A stretch of DNA of 58,494 nt, from positions 1 through 58,494 of the forward strand of contig JAKIZM010000013.1 of the NCBI GenBank assembly GCA_022708025.1. The letters are read 5' to 3'. Of this stretch, positions 58,373-58,494 are shown piece by piece. Position 1 is the stretch's first letter. Every line of letters begins with the position of its first letter. The notes under the pieces were generated by a model that made no database searches, had not been told where the DNA came from, and saw nothing but the letters and a program-made list of their open reading frames with translations. Position numbers and translations under genes: made by a program. This DNA comes from Bacteroidota bacterium (lineage in GTDB: Bacteria; Bacteroidota; Ignavibacteria; Ignavibacteriales; Ignavibacteriaceae).

Positions 58373-58494
58373 TATCCTTCTTAAATCCGAAATAGAAATA
58401 CAGAAAGGACTATTTAAATATCAAAAAAAGGGATAAATTAGAGAAAAAAATATTCACCAATTGGGTGAAATAAATTTTCAACAATACTTATTCT

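Overview
The window reads as an AT-rich chromosome segment from an Ignavibacteria-like member of the Bacteroidota/Chlorobi group. The evidence is three secreted proteins with C-terminal type IX secretion (T9SS) sorting domains of the 'NYPNPFNP' kind, a PorV-like outer membrane protein, a TonB-dependent receptor with a carboxypeptidase-regulatory-like N-terminus, and Shine-Dalgarno sequences such as AAGGAG and GGAGG. No rRNA, tRNA, CRISPR array, transposase or integrase gene was seen.

Layout. Positions 1-4370: a 114-base exact copy of part of a glycosyltransferase gene lies at each end of a very AT-rich insert. The insert carries a three-gene redox module (MauE-like, thioredoxin-like, eight-cysteine secreted peptide) and an SGNH/TPR protein containing an 11-C tract. 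Positions 4083-12207: a leftward operon (parvulin isomerase, carbamoyltransferase, SxtJ, a 52-aa DUF5989-type protein, a 51-aa lysine-rich protein, glycosyltransferase), cut by a 111-bp-period repeat array and flanked by two paralogous SGNH/TPR proteins. It looks like a system that decorates a cell-surface glycan. Positions 12277-21161: a leftward TonB receptor / giant secreted protein / PorV / T9SS protein cluster. Positions 21483-22941: an ECF sigma factor, zinc anti-sigma, FmdB zinc ribbon and exported rhodanese operon. Positions 23104-28797: a degenerate histidine kinase, miaA, a glycosyltransferase and a glycolate/D-lactate oxidase-like enzyme. Positions 28798-33542: two T9SS cargo genes, the second broken by one in-frame TGA, bracketed by copies of one ~210-bp repeat. 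Positions 33543-43402: cysS, then a housekeeping run yggS-divIVA-punA-(membrane coiled coil)-ileS-dksA-like-lspA-rluD, whose order resembles the Bacillus divIVA-ileS-ylyA-lspA-ylyB region. Positions 43600-54865: a possible small RNA or leader, pta, monomeric isocitrate dehydrogenase, urea transporter, MFS exporter, PLP decarboxylase, outer membrane protein and an Mg2+ P-type ATPase. Positions 54913-58372: an accessory island bounded by 25-base direct repeats, with a HEAT-fused N4-cytosine methyltransferase, its restriction endonuclease partner broken by a nonsense codon, an attC-like inverted repeat and a lipoprotein.

The best candidates for something undescribed are the MauE/thioredoxin/eight-cysteine peptide operon and the carbamoyltransferase-SxtJ-DUF5989-lysine-rich-protein surface operon with its SGNH partners, one of which may be phase variable. 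Domain and family names come from recognising sequence motifs by eye; no database search was run.
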